This document shows, piece after piece, positions 33,801 to 44,412 of a DNA stretch of 64,000 nt. The notes beneath the pieces were generated by a model. It made no database searches. It saw only the letters and a program-made list of their open reading frames with translations, and was not told where the DNA came from. How positions within the stretch are numbered: position 1 is the stretch's first letter; every line of letters begins with the position of its first letter. The DNA comes from Bugula neritina (taxonomy: Eukaryota > Bryozoa > Gymnolaemata > Cheilostomatida > Bugulidae). Where the stretch lies: the NCBI GenBank assembly GCA_964035545.1, contig OZ037768.1, positions 2,655,501 to 2,719,500 of the forward strand. The letters run 5' to 3'. The translations under genes and the position numbers were made by a program.

Positions 33801-36800
33801 TGAGGTTCTGAGGTATACGTGACGCCTGAACGCACTGGGGTTGGACATTTCCACGTTACTCAGACGACTGTAGGTTACTTCCTCTCCGTCATCTACCCAT
33901 TGCCATTTGTTTACATCCTATAATGTCAGTATGATACATATAAGCTAATTTATCTAACTTATTCAAACTTATTAGTAATATTGTAGTAGTTTTGTGGGTT
34001 ATAGAATGAAATCAGGCAGAGAACATAACTCCTTGTTATAGAAGAGACAAGAGAGAGTGTTGCATTCGTGTGTGTATAGTATCCTTTATTGTAGAAGAGA
34101 AGTATCCAGTCCAGGCTCCAGTCTTCAAGTGACTGAAGCTCGAAAATGCATGTTCTTTTATACTAGTAGAACAAAGGACTTCTAGAATCTAGAACCTTCC
34201 ACCGACAGCGGGCCGACATTCAGCAGGAAAAGGCGACATTCGTCATGCCGGTAACCGACAGACCCAATGTCGGCATCCACCTGCCGAACTCAGTCCAACT
34301 GCCGGTTTACATGAATCAAGAAAAATGAACCCAACCAAGTGTATGCGTATTGTAACTTGTAATTAGGGGAAAAGGGATTAACTATTTACTATGCTAAAAG
34401 CTTAACAATAGCCATAGTATTTAAAGGATTGCTCTATCTTGTCTAATAAATGGCCATTTAGGTCAAACACACATAATATTGTGTTTTTCTAAGCATGCAT
34501 TGACAAAAAGCATTTGACCAAAGGTAGAAAAAGTTAGTTGAAGTTGAGGGTGTAGATTGGTAACAGCCAAAACGCCGATTTTGAAATGAGCTGGGAACTG
34601 TGACGTAACAGCGCCAGCATTCCTGCTGGTCACGTGACTATACAAATGAATAACTATAGAAATATGACTGTGAGATGTGATCTTTCAGCTCGTAATTTGT
34701 ATATTTATAGAAGTGCAAATGTGAATTATCTCAATCTATAGTTTTTTGACATTTTAAATAACATGTATGTAATAACATTAGGCTATATTTTGCTTGTAAC
34801 CATTAGAAAAAAGCATTGCAAAAGCATGCATTCTTTAGGATGAATGCCTGCGACCGATCTAAACTAGGTCAGATTGTGCAATATTACGGGCACACCAAAG
34901 CTGACCTATATAGCGCACTGTAACTGCTTGAGCGTTATTGGTTGATATTGTGCTCAGCAACCTTGAATACTAGCGTTATAGTTAGCACGTGCAGCATAGT
35001 TACTGGCGTTCACACGTCACGTATTAGGCTATTCTTTTTCATGGCTGAAAATTTTACCGCCCTCAAAATTGGAATTTTGAAAAGCTGTTTTCTAGGCACA
35101 TATCCCTTTGCAAAGTCACAATTGTTTGCATACACATTAAATTATAGTTCATAATTATAATGTGATTGTAATAAACTAAGATTGAGCAATCCTTTAAGGT
35201 ATTAGAAAGTTACGCCACAGACTTAGCTATAACTACAATATTTAGAAAAATAGCCACAAGTAATGTGTCAAGGGGATAACTCTTAACATTTACCACAATA
35301 TCACAGAGAGTGCCTGGTTATGCCCATTTCTGTGCTCCATCAATAAACCAGTAAAAAATCTTTATGAAATTTTTTTCCAACATTGTTGAAATATCAGTAT
35401 GAAATGATGTAGCAGAGAAAACTAACACTTTACATTAGTACGGTTTGTCTATAAATATACTTGTGTATTTGATAAGCCCAACCATATCAATGCACTTTTT
35501 CCAGTAATCTCTGTAGTGTAGTCTTGAATAAACCACTTTTTAGTCTTGAGAGTTATCCCAGTTTGAACCCAACGATTAAGCAAAGATTTTAGCCTGTTTG
35601 CTTCTGAAAAGCTTTTGAGAGTGAGAAGCTCTGATTGCATAGCCCAACAAACTCTCCTACTATGCTCAAACCCTTTGGCTAAAACAAAAAAATTAGTCTA
35701 AAATGTAATTTAGGCAATTAAATTGGTATTTTAACTTGAATCGTTACAAAACTGGAAGACAGTGTGTAAGTACAGGGGTTCAAGGTGAATAAATAAACGT
35801 AGCTTTTTTTGAGTGATCTGAATAATCGATTTAATAAATCGAATAATAATTTTGGAACAATTAGAAATACTCGGCCAATCAATGCTTAATGCAAATTTTT
35901 GTGCTTGGCATGAACGCTAAGCACATCTTTAAAACTAGAATACTGTGGTCTAAAATCAGACAGCTGCGACATCATGCATAAAGAATGCATTGCTGAATGG
36001 CAGCAATGAACGCTCACCTATTGCTGAATGGGCCATAACTATGGCAGCATCTGATATGACTTATTGCTAACTTAACCATGACTACTACTTGGTAACCAGT
36101 AAAATGTATGAAACACATACTAAATATTGACTAGACACGCAAGTCCATGGTCTAGTCTCTTACCTCTGGTCAACAAGTAGCATTTCTTGTTACCACTTCC
36201 TGGTGGGTCAGGATTGAGGGTCATCCAGAGACCACCACAACCAATATCTGTAACAGAAAAATACAGGCTAACAGCTTGTCAATCAGTATTTAAACTCTGA
36301 TTTGGCAAAATGAAAAAGTTAAATTATGTGAGAATTACTGAATTTGTAAACGAATTTTTATAGCTACAAATCTACAGAATATATTACATCTACTCACTTA
36401 TTTATAGCAATACTTACTTTACATACACTATAATAAAAGTAAGTGTCGTAAATATTACACGGCTCAGACCATCTAACTTACTTGGCACACAGTCTATTTC
36501 GTAGTTGGGTCTCCAAACTCCCAACTCACAAGTTCTGTAGATAAACACTTTGGACATGTCATCTGTATTCAGGGGATTGCTGAAACCAACGTAGCAAGTA
36601 AACAGCTGCTTAATGACATCATTTTCGTAATCGATGCTAGTGTAGATCTCTTTGCTGTTGGATGGTTGTCTGTGCAGAGTAGATATACACTGGTTATCTG
36701 TAAATGTAATATAATTTAGTATTAACCATAAGTATTGTTATTATATTTGTTACCTCATGCAATAACATGTGTATTATATTTGTTAGTACATTAATATCAT

Positions 36801-37069
36801 CTCACACAACAACTACTCTTTTACACACAGCCAATAAAAGTAGTTGGAATCAGCTTACTTTTACGTCTATCCTGGCAACCATAAGAACCATAACTGATTC
36901 AACTTAGTAAAGGCAAAGCAGTCAATGTCTAAGAAGTTATTGGTTGGTAAATAAAGTTCACAATTGTTATAGACCCTACAGTTAAGGTCTCTGAGACATA
37001 CTTACAGGCATCAACATGGTAGATTCCAAAAGATAGGAATATCAAGTGGTATACTTTCAAGCACTTCAT
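27827..37069 (-). CDS. Secreted Sushi / C-type lectin / thrombospondin-1 protein (11 coding exons)
   Basis: Coding exons: 37006-37069, 36482-36697, 36164-36247, 35461-35678, 33725-33917, 33179-33270, 32705-32825, 32327-32412, 31465-31609, 30759-30953, 27827-28095; they total 1,683 nt in one frame, 560 aa. Seen: a signal peptide (MKCLKVYHLIFLSFGIYHVDA); a four-cysteine Sushi/CCP-like domain (about 24-95, ending RTCELGVWRPNYEIDC); a C-type lectin domain (about 96-256, with RVCWAMQSELLTLKS, ALIWLGLSN, WQWVDDGEEVTYS and the end FKICQK); an unrecognised module of about 150 aa (258-406); then two thrombospondin-1 repeats (SWTSWSSCECN at about 411, SGWSEWTACNVPCGQG at about 475). No transmembrane segment or GPI signal is seen, so it should be extracellular. 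The canonical EPN/QPD sugar-binding triplet is not evident. An alternative acceptor near 28180 would keep frame and add 28 residues before the last TSP1. The donor at 33724 is the least sure. Confidence 0.85.
30312..30687. mobile_element. Long-TIR MITE, 376 bp, in a lectin-gene intron
   Basis: Inverted arms of about 90 bases, starting gaaaatgacaattgg and ending ccaattgtcattttc, enclose a short unique centre. Each arm itself contains repeats of aattggaaaatgga. No coding capacity; a non-autonomous DNA element, superfamily not determined. Confidence 0.88.
31098..31464. repeat. 34-bp minisatellite growing from a lectin-gene 5' splice site
   Basis: About ten copies of ttagtgtgactcactgaatt + actaagactaacag. 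On the gene's strand each unit starts GTGAGTCACACTAACTGTTA. The real donor at 31464 (GTAAGTCATGCTTACC...TTAGTCTTG) is itself the first, diverged unit. The array therefore carries many donor-like GTGAGT sites downstream of exon 31465-31609. Confidence 0.93.
34010..34330. other. Locally GC-richer insert in a lectin-gene intron, possible transposon relic
   Basis: Composition rises sharply here (ccgacagcgggccgacattc and related blocks, cgacattcgtcatgccggta) compared with the AT-rich intron. Short internal repeats (gaagaga, gccgacatt) are present but no termini or coding frame are identified. It may be a solo LTR or other insertion. Confidence 0.35.
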
Positions 37070-37207
37070 CTAGCAATAAAATAATAACTCAAGTCAAAAA
37101 TGAATGAGTTGGAAGTTATTGAATTCTGGAACTAAAACATTATGCAGTTACACAATGCAAGGCAGAATGAGACAATGAGAATGACACAACGTAATCCACT
37201 GACTGTT

Positions 37208-37245
37208 GTTTACTTACCAGCTGAAGCCACCATAAAACTTTATAG
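37208..37245 (-). promoter_or_regulatory. 5' UTR exon of the lectin gene with an upstream ATG
   Basis: A minus-strand segment ends CTTCAGCTG before a GTAAGT donor (37217/37218) and would join the acceptor just before the lectin start codon, which sits at the first bases of its exon. The leader holds an upstream ATG (37230-37232) whose frame crosses the main start and ends at a TGA 20-odd codons later, so it could lower translation. The 5' limit is unknown. Confidence 0.45.
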
Positions 37246-37928
37246 ACTGTAAAAAAAACAGATCTTACAATGGAAGAAGACGGAAAAGTCTAAAAAAAGT
37301 ATCATTTGTCAACAAGAAAATGCATGTATACACTTCTGCATTCCTATTAGTATAATGAGAAGTTTACCTTGCACAAAACAGTTTTAAACAAAGTGCCATG
37401 TTGAAACTATGTAAATTCAGTAAATGCCAAGTAAGTTTTCTAACAATAATGTAACAAATACATGGCAATAGAGTGCCTCAAGCTGTGTGCAAATCTTGTC
37501 TGCATAATATTGATAATAACCCACAAAAAGGTCAATGAGAATACATGTATGAAAACTCATGACAATCAAACAATAACTCAACACCCTCAAAGAATGGCCA
37601 CGGCCTTGAGTTTCACATCAACCATGTATTTAAAGCAAAAACTTTATATAAAAATATTTTTTTATAAAAATATGAATGAAAATCCACAGAAAACACAAAT
37701 TTGGCTTTTAATAAGTTGACTAAATATGAGAGAGTAAGCGAAGCTGTCTACCAACACATATACCCGTCACATTTTATAGAGCACATGCCTGTATACCACA
37801 TAGAGTAAAATAAGTCCACTTCAGTCATAATCAAATGTATACTTGGTCTACAATGGCTAGATATGTAATGTAGTCCAGTTAGAGTTATCTGAGTTAGAGT
37901 TAAATCAATTCCCGGCATCGAGCATGAA
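37246..37928. other. Spacer between the lectin and TEX264 genes
   Basis: AT-rich. It holds the upstream flank of the lectin gene and the 3' flank of TEX264. No further gene is seen. Confidence 0.5.
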
Positions 37929-40900
37929 TTAGTTCTCAGCCTCAACCTTCTCGAATGATGAGTCACTGTCAGAGTCTTCCGACTGTAATCCTGGAGCAAG
38001 TCCTGGTGTGGGTTCTGGTTCGAGTTGTGGAGTAAGTTCTGGCGTGGGCTCTGGTGGGGGGTTTGGTGTGGGTTCTGGTTCGAGCTTCGATGTAAGTTCT
38101 GGCGTGAGTTCAGGAGTATGTTCTGGTTTAAGCTCTGGTTCAGGCTCTGGTTTGAGTTCCGGTGTGGGCTCTAGTGTGAGTTCTGGTGTGGGTTCTGGTG
38201 GTAATTCTGGTGTGAGTTCTGTTTCGGGCTCTGGTTTGGGTTTCTCAACTTGACTCGGTATTTCCGACTCCAATTCCTCTTCAACAGCTGGCATCTTCTG
38301 CAACGAATGCGTGTATTATACTAGAATGGCAATTCAAGATATTCCGCCACCAGAACTCAGTATCAAGAAGTGCGAGACTCATTGAATTCGGCCAGAGAAG
38401 AATTAAATTTCATAGTAAAGAAGGAAAAGTATTCCATGCACGTTTCTAAGTAAACGCTTATGGATATTTTTGACTAGCTAAATTGTAAAAGTATTTTGCT
38501 TTTTGAACTGTAGAAGTATTTTTACATTCTATAAACACTGTATTACATAGATTTGGCGTGTTTTAAACTTTTTGGTGATAGAAAGATGGAAGAAAATGTT
38601 TCATCATCTAGTAAACATTTTCTCCTTTAAGAAGTTAAAGTAAAGTCAAATCATCTCATAGGCTTGAGGGCCACAATCTGCTTTCAGTGAATTACAATAA
38701 CACAAGAAGACATGGAATAATCCACAACAAAGCAGTACGGCAGCTCAGTACTAAATGACTCAGCGCAGACTATTCAAACATAAGCAAGATAACTCCGAGA
38801 TGCTTACTTTCTCCGTTTTCAATGCTTGAGGGGTAAAAAATTCCATTTGGTTGCTCAAAGGCCCCATGAAGTGCATGTATCCATCCTTGTATATCTCAAG
38901 GAAGGGGTACGCCTTCAGTCCTCTCTCCTAGAACATCAGCCAAACCAGCTGACTAACACGTGTGAGAATACACCTAGAGCCTTAGACTATCATTCTATTA
39001 TAACAACATTATACTAACAGCCACTAACATGTGACATAGGAAAGTTTTGTGTGAATTAAAAATGTGGTACAAGGATATAGTTTATCTATATATAATAAGA
39101 AGAAATTCAAAAATAGATCAGCCGCCTAAACTGTTCTATTATAAAAGCTACTTAACCCAATCCAGTTTTGAAAATATTGTTCGATTAAATCATCATATCT
39201 ACATCTACTAAAGGCTTGCTAGTTCTCCAGTTATAACCACAACATTACTACACTTGAGATTTCACCTGACAAACTTGTTACAATGGAGTTTAGAGTAGAA
39301 GTGCGAGAAAGCAAATAATGCAGAGAATGGGGAGCTGAGTATTTTCACTATGCAAAAGGACTGATGAGGTGCTATTGAGGTGCAAGCAGACATGGTCAAA
39401 CATACAGTAGCAGATAACTCCTTACGTTAATATAAGAAGCCAGAGCAGGGTACACGCGCTTGATGGCAATAAATATGGAGAGCATGTTGATGTAAGGAAA
39501 GACGCAGTTGACGCTGGCTTTTACTGCCGGCAAGGTCATGAACTTGTACTTTTCCTTGGCATACGCTGCCCGAACTTGTGGGTCAGCCTCGGCCTCTGTC
39601 TCTCCCAGAATACACCCGACAGCCCAGCGAAGTTTGTTTGACGCTACCTGCATATAACATACATTTTAATTCAACATTACCAACTTGTAGATTACTAAAT
39701 TGGTGGTAGAGTGAAAGCAGGCAGCAAAGAAAACCATCAGATACAAAGATTTTACTACCTTCTAGCTACAATTCTAAGTTTGTGCACTATTTTTGACAAA
39801 AAAAAACTATTATGACATAAAACTTCTTGGTATAAATGCAGAAGATAATGTCTAATTCTCATTCTTTTGACAGCTAAAATTTTTAGTAGCAGCTTTTTAT
39901 ATCTAAATAGAAATCTAGTAGATTCTTGTTTATTCATATTAATGTCATTTCTCTAATCTTATGATATTAGAGGTATGTCAATGCGAATACCACGCACTTA
40001 ATATGGTCTACACAAATCAGTGTGAGTATAGTGCTTCTTTAATCATGCTTAACTACCTTTTAGCTTTTTCTATTTTTATTTTTATGAGATTAATAACTTG
40101 CGACCCCATTCAGAAAGTTACAGACTCAACTTTTAGTAAGCATTAAAATATCACAGGTTTAATCTGTATTCTATAGGCATTAAATGTGATTATAATCAAC
40201 TTTCATTCTCATTCTGATTTAATTGAATAATTATAACAGAGAATAGCTTATCTCACTATCAGCTAGGAAAAGTCACTAGTTATTCTAGAGAATATAATAA
40301 CTAATTACAAAACAGCAAATGCTGTAACAAATGCTAACCCTGGTCTAATGTAAGTTGTCACTAGAGGCTTCCCTATAGACTTTCCAGTTGCTGTAAAAGT
40401 CCTACCTCAACTGAGGGACTAAAACTGAGATAATAGGATTATTACAATAACATTCTGATTAAGTGAATTTTATTGTAATATTCAGACAACTGAATATCAA
40501 TAAATAAATACAATAGAAGATTACCAAATATTTACAATAATAATATAAGTTGAATAATTTTATAAAAAATAAATATTAAATAAATATCTATATTCATATT
40601 GATATTGCAAGTATGTCTTTTAGTACGAGGGTGGTTCAAAAAGTAACGCCTGTTGTGTAAGATCAGAGAATTTTTATTTTCTGAATACTTAAACTATATA
40701 TCAAAATGATCAGCAACAACTTAGGAACACACTTTATTTCTCAATATAGTCTCCTCCATTGTCCACAGCTGCTGTCCATCGTTTTATGAGAGCATGTATT
40801 CCTGCCTCGTAAAAGGAGGATGGTTGTGAGCGCAGCCAAGACCGTACAGCCGTTTTAACTTCTTCGTCAGTAGAGAATCGCTGACCTCTAAGTCCTTCCT

Positions 40901-42157
40901 TCATCGGACCAAACAAATGAAAGTCTGATGGAGCCAAGTCAGGGCTGTATGGTGGATGAGGCAATGTGGTCCACCCATGACGGGTGATTTCCTCTCTTGT
41001 TCTCAAACTTGTGTGGGGACGGGCATTGTCGTGCTGAAGGAGCACGTTAGCCACGTTGACATTTGGTCTGCAACGCTTAAGTCTGGTTTTCAACTTCCTT
41101 AGAGTCTCAATGTAGGCTTAAGCGTTGCAGACCAAATGTCAACGTGGCTAACGTGCTCCTTCAGCACGACAATGCCCGTCCCCACACAAGTTTGAGAACA
41201 AGAGAGGAAATCACCCGTCATGGGTGAACCACATTGCCTCATCCACCATACAGCCCTGACTTGGCTCCATCAGACTTTCATTTGTTTGGTCCGATGAAGG
41301 AAGGACTTAGAGGTCAGCGATTCTCTACTGACGAAGAAGTTAAAACGGCTGTAAGGTCTTGGCTGCGCTCACAACCATCCTCCCTTTACGAGGCAGGAAT
41401 ACATGCTCTCATAAAACGATGCACAGCAGCTGTGGACAATGGAGGAGACTATATTGAGAAATAAAGTGTGTTCCTAAGTTGTTGCTGATCATTTTGATAT
41501 ATAGTTTAAGTATTCAGAAAATAAAAATTCTCTGATCTTACACAACAGGCGTTACTTTTTGAACCACCCTCGTATTAGTATTAAAATCAACATTAGAATA
41601 ATAAATTTAAATATATTTATATTAACCATAATTATTATTGAAGAACTAGGCAGTAGCAGTACACGTGGTGAGTACTGCCCTACAGCTTACTAGGTAGTAA
41701 CTCACTGACGGTGACACTGACAGTGACTGGTACTGTGACTACCAGACTAGGCACAAGCAGTAGCAGGACTTAGGAGCGCTATTCGGTATTCCAAATCCAT
41801 GGGCCTATTTGCACAAGCTGAGACTGATAATTGATAAATGATGAGGTAGGCTAATTATTGGACGCGTTTTATCTGATATTTAAAATTTAGTTCCCCTACC
41901 TTCTCTGGATCGTCATAATAAATGCCCAATTGAGTCAGCATGGGAGCAATGCTTGTACTTTCTGTGAAATAAGACCCGACGTCGTTGTATGGCCCTTCTC
42001 CATCTTTGTACGCTATGTAGCATGAATTAATTGGTGGTTTCCTTGTTTCAACAACCACTGGTGTGAATAAACCACAATATATCAGCATGAAAAATACAGA
42101 AAGAGCAAACAAGACTATTAGAACAACAAATCCCCATAACAAAATTGAAACTTCCAT
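37929..42157 (-). CDS. TEX264: TEX264, ER-phagy receptor (4 exons)
   Basis: TEX264 is a single-pass ER membrane protein that links ER tubules to LC3/GABARAP on forming autophagosomes. Exons: 41900-42157, 39426-39647, 38808-38927, 37929-38297; 969 nt in one frame, 322 aa (human 313). Seen: N-terminal membrane segment (about residues 5-28); a GyrI-like domain including FTESTSIAPMLTQLGIYYDD, RWAVGCILGE, INMLSIFIAIKRVYPAL and FLEIYKDGYMHFMGPL, which match the vertebrate protein block by block; then a long disordered Pro/Glu linker (about 220-300) of imperfect PTPELxPE repeats; and the C-terminal acidic LIR DSDSSFEKV (Phe315, Val318), seven residues from the end. In the family the long disordered linker lets the LIR reach past ribosomes. 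Intron 1 (39648-41899) carries a fold-back mariner. Confidence 0.96.
38000..38245 (-). repeat. Coding minisatellite for the TEX264 Pro/Glu linker
   Basis: Within the last TEX264 exon, imperfect 12- and 18-base units (ggttctggtgtgggt and similar on the plus strand) encode PEPTPEL-type repeats. The opposite strand has a Gly/Ser-rich open frame that is only the complement of this repeat. Copy number is probably variable between individuals. Confidence 0.85.
40734..41081 (-). pseudogene. Mariner transposase fragment, left arm
   Basis: C-terminal part of a mariner transposase, open from the spacer to a stop at 40734. It retains HDNARPHT and YSPDLAPSDFHLF but has no N-terminal helix-turn-helix half. 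Not functional on its own. Confidence 0.9.
41117..41464 (+). pseudogene. Mariner transposase fragment, right arm (stop codon)
   Basis: Inverted twin of the left fragment. It differs by a few bases, including a TGA in place of a Trp codon near 41225 and a Trp-to-Cys change near the end. Ends at the stop 41462-41464. Confidence 0.9.
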
Positions 42158-42216
42158 GATGTTTTTCTAAGTAAATTTCTGTATTGAGCGCAGACTGTGA
42201 AACTTAACTAGTTGTA

Positions 42217-42356
42217 AAGCAGTTCCGAGTTGGGGGTGACTGAAAGCAGTAGTTTGCGGCTCTCGAGTTTTGAGTTGGGGCTTATTATAACCCCCAACTT
42301 TAAACTTGATAATTGCGTACTGATGCACTCAGTCACTCCCAACTTGAAACTGCTTA
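42217..42356. mobile_element. Palindromic element, 140 bp (family member 2)
   Basis: Inverted arms beginning aagcagttccgagttggggg and closing with its diverged complement. It shares gttgggggtgactga and gcactcagtcac with the element at 13309-13397, so both belong to one family. The centre differs and the arms are less alike, so this copy is older or differently deleted. It lies about 60 bases upstream of the TEX264 start codon. Confidence 0.8.
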
Positions 42357-42875
42357 TAGCAATATCCGTAAAACTCGTTAATTTTAGGACAGCTTTTAGT
42401 AGCGCATAGCTATGAAATATTTCTTGCATCAAAAGCGGAACTTATACTTATATGTATCACAGTTAAGCAGCTTAATTGCGGTGGAGATAAGCTAGGCAAT
42501 TAGTGAGGTATCCAATCGTTTTTCAGGAGTAAAATAAATGTGAAACCCAGACTGGCACTTCCAAGAAAAGAAAACTCTCATAATTTCACTGCAATAATTC
42601 TACAGCATAGCGGGATGCGGGAGGTGCAAAAGCCTAACGTAAATAAAGTAAACCAACATCGGCCAAAGGTTGAGGTTCAATTTCTGTTACCTTGGGCTTG
42701 ATGAGTTTGATGAATTTGGGAAGCAAGTAGTATTAGTTGTAATAAAATATTAATATGTATCAAATTTTGTAATTTTGATATAATTAATAATAATATTGCA
42801 TTATAACAGTATCGTTTAAAAGTAATGACTATTTAATAAAAATAATGCAATCGGCTAAAATACGAACTATTACTT

Positions 42876-43330
42876 ATTACTATTAGTATTACTATTAGTA
42901 TTACTATTACTATTAGTATTAGTATTACTATTACTATTAGTATTACTCACTATTAGTATTACCATTACTATTAGTATTACTATTACTCAGTATTACTGTT
43001 AGTGAATAATACTATTAGACTTAGTATTAGTATTACATTTACTATTAGTATTAGTATTAGTAAGAGTATTAATATATTACAGTAAATATAATTGTGAATG
43101 TAATATTTACTTTTAGTAATACTATTACTATTAGACTTAGTAAGTATTACTAATAGTAATAGTATTATTATTACTATTACTATTAGTAATTACTATTACT
43201 ATTAACTATTGAGTATTGTCTATACTATTAGTATTAGTATTACTATTAGTATTAGTATTACTATTAGTATTAAATTTAATATTAGTATTACCCTTACAGT
43301 TACTATTAGTATTAGAGTAGTATTACTATT
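42876..43330. repeat. ATTACT/AGTATT low-complexity satellite
   Basis: About 450 bases of interspersed tattactattag and tagtattag motifs; similar but weaker sequence continues to about 43960. Confidence 0.9.
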
Positions 43331-44412
43331 AATAATTACTAATTAGTATTGATCTATTATAAATATAATTATTATATTTATAATAAAATCATATTCATAA
43401 TGATAACTTAAATATGCTATTAGTATTACTATTAGAGTACTACTATAAGTATAAGTGTAACCATAACTATTGCTATAGTATTAGCATTAGTACTACTCTA
43501 TTAGTGTTTCAATTGGAACTTGCCCTCTAACTCCAAGCCCTAAGGAGTAAGGACTAAATCTAATCCGGTAATCGCATTCAATTTCATTATTTCATTGATT
43601 AATGACTAATCACTAATGTCAGCAGACAATAAGACTAATGTCTTATACTTATCTGTAGCGTAATCATAGTAATTATGATTATGATAAATTATAACTGATA
43701 GATTTAAATTATGCCTAATAATTTCAATAATACAGTTATAGTATTACTATTAACTTGAAGTTAAAGTTTAATAGTATAACTAATACTTATAATACTAATA
43801 ACTAATTGTAATATGTATAGTTACACTTACACCTTTAAGTTTAATGTTTCATCACATCGGTAATCATTATCAGTAATACTAATAGTAATAGGTATAATTT
43901 ATTAATAGTAATGATTAACTTTTAGTTTAAGCTATACTAACTTAAAAACTGAGAGTTAATGTTATATTCATATCTAGGCATAAATTACTGCTTGATCATC
44001 ATTAATTTATTATGGTTTTGTAATTACTAATTGAACTATGTGTATGTATGTATGTATGTGTATATATTTAGTATTTCTTCCAGTTAGTCATGTTTGTACT
44101 CAGTGGTTTTCGGTAGCTCCTGCATAAAAAAATACCAAAGATACTTGAATTTTCAATTTTAGCATTAGAATAATTTATTAATTTTGCTTGCAATTTGCAA
44201 ATGCAAAATAAATATAACAATGTTATGTGCTAAAATTAGATATACAATGTCACATATATGCAATCAGTTATATTTTCATACGAGCAACTTTTCTAGCTTC
44301 AACGTTTAAATTGGTTATTGATTGGTGCTGCAAAAACATTGATGCGTGTTTGTGTATTATTTCAGTTGGCTGGAAGTAACAAATCCGTAACTATTCATAA
44401 ATTATTAGTAAG

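Larger units (their letters stand above)
40626..41572. mobile_element. Fold-back mariner: two inverted 3' halves, 947 bp
   Basis: Flanked by TA on both sides and bounded by cgagggtggttcaaaaagta and its complement. The element consists of two arms of exactly 456 bases (40626-41081 and 41117-41572) in inverted orientation around a 35-base spacer. Each arm is the 3' end of a mariner transposase gene: HDNARPHT and YSPDLAPSDFHLF are the second and third catalytic-Asp blocks. The 5' half, with the DNA-binding domain and first Asp, is missing from both, and the right arm has a TGG-to-TGA change, so no active enzyme is encoded. The arms are still almost identical, so the element is young or has undergone gene conversion. 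Confidence 0.95.
42158..44412. other. Divergent intergenic region between TEX264 and E-Syt
   Basis: Holds the upstream regions of both genes, the second palindromic element and a long triplet-rich low-complexity tract. No further gene or RNA is seen. Confidence 0.6.

Noticed and set aside
33566-33835. 89-aa frame MRSGVTYTSEP on the minus strand
   Set aside because: Shadow of the lectin-domain exon 33725-33917 in another frame.
38008-38253. 81-aa Gly/Ser-rich open frame on the plus strand
   Set aside because: Exact complement of the TEX264 Pro/Glu linker exon; the minus frame continues a proven protein.
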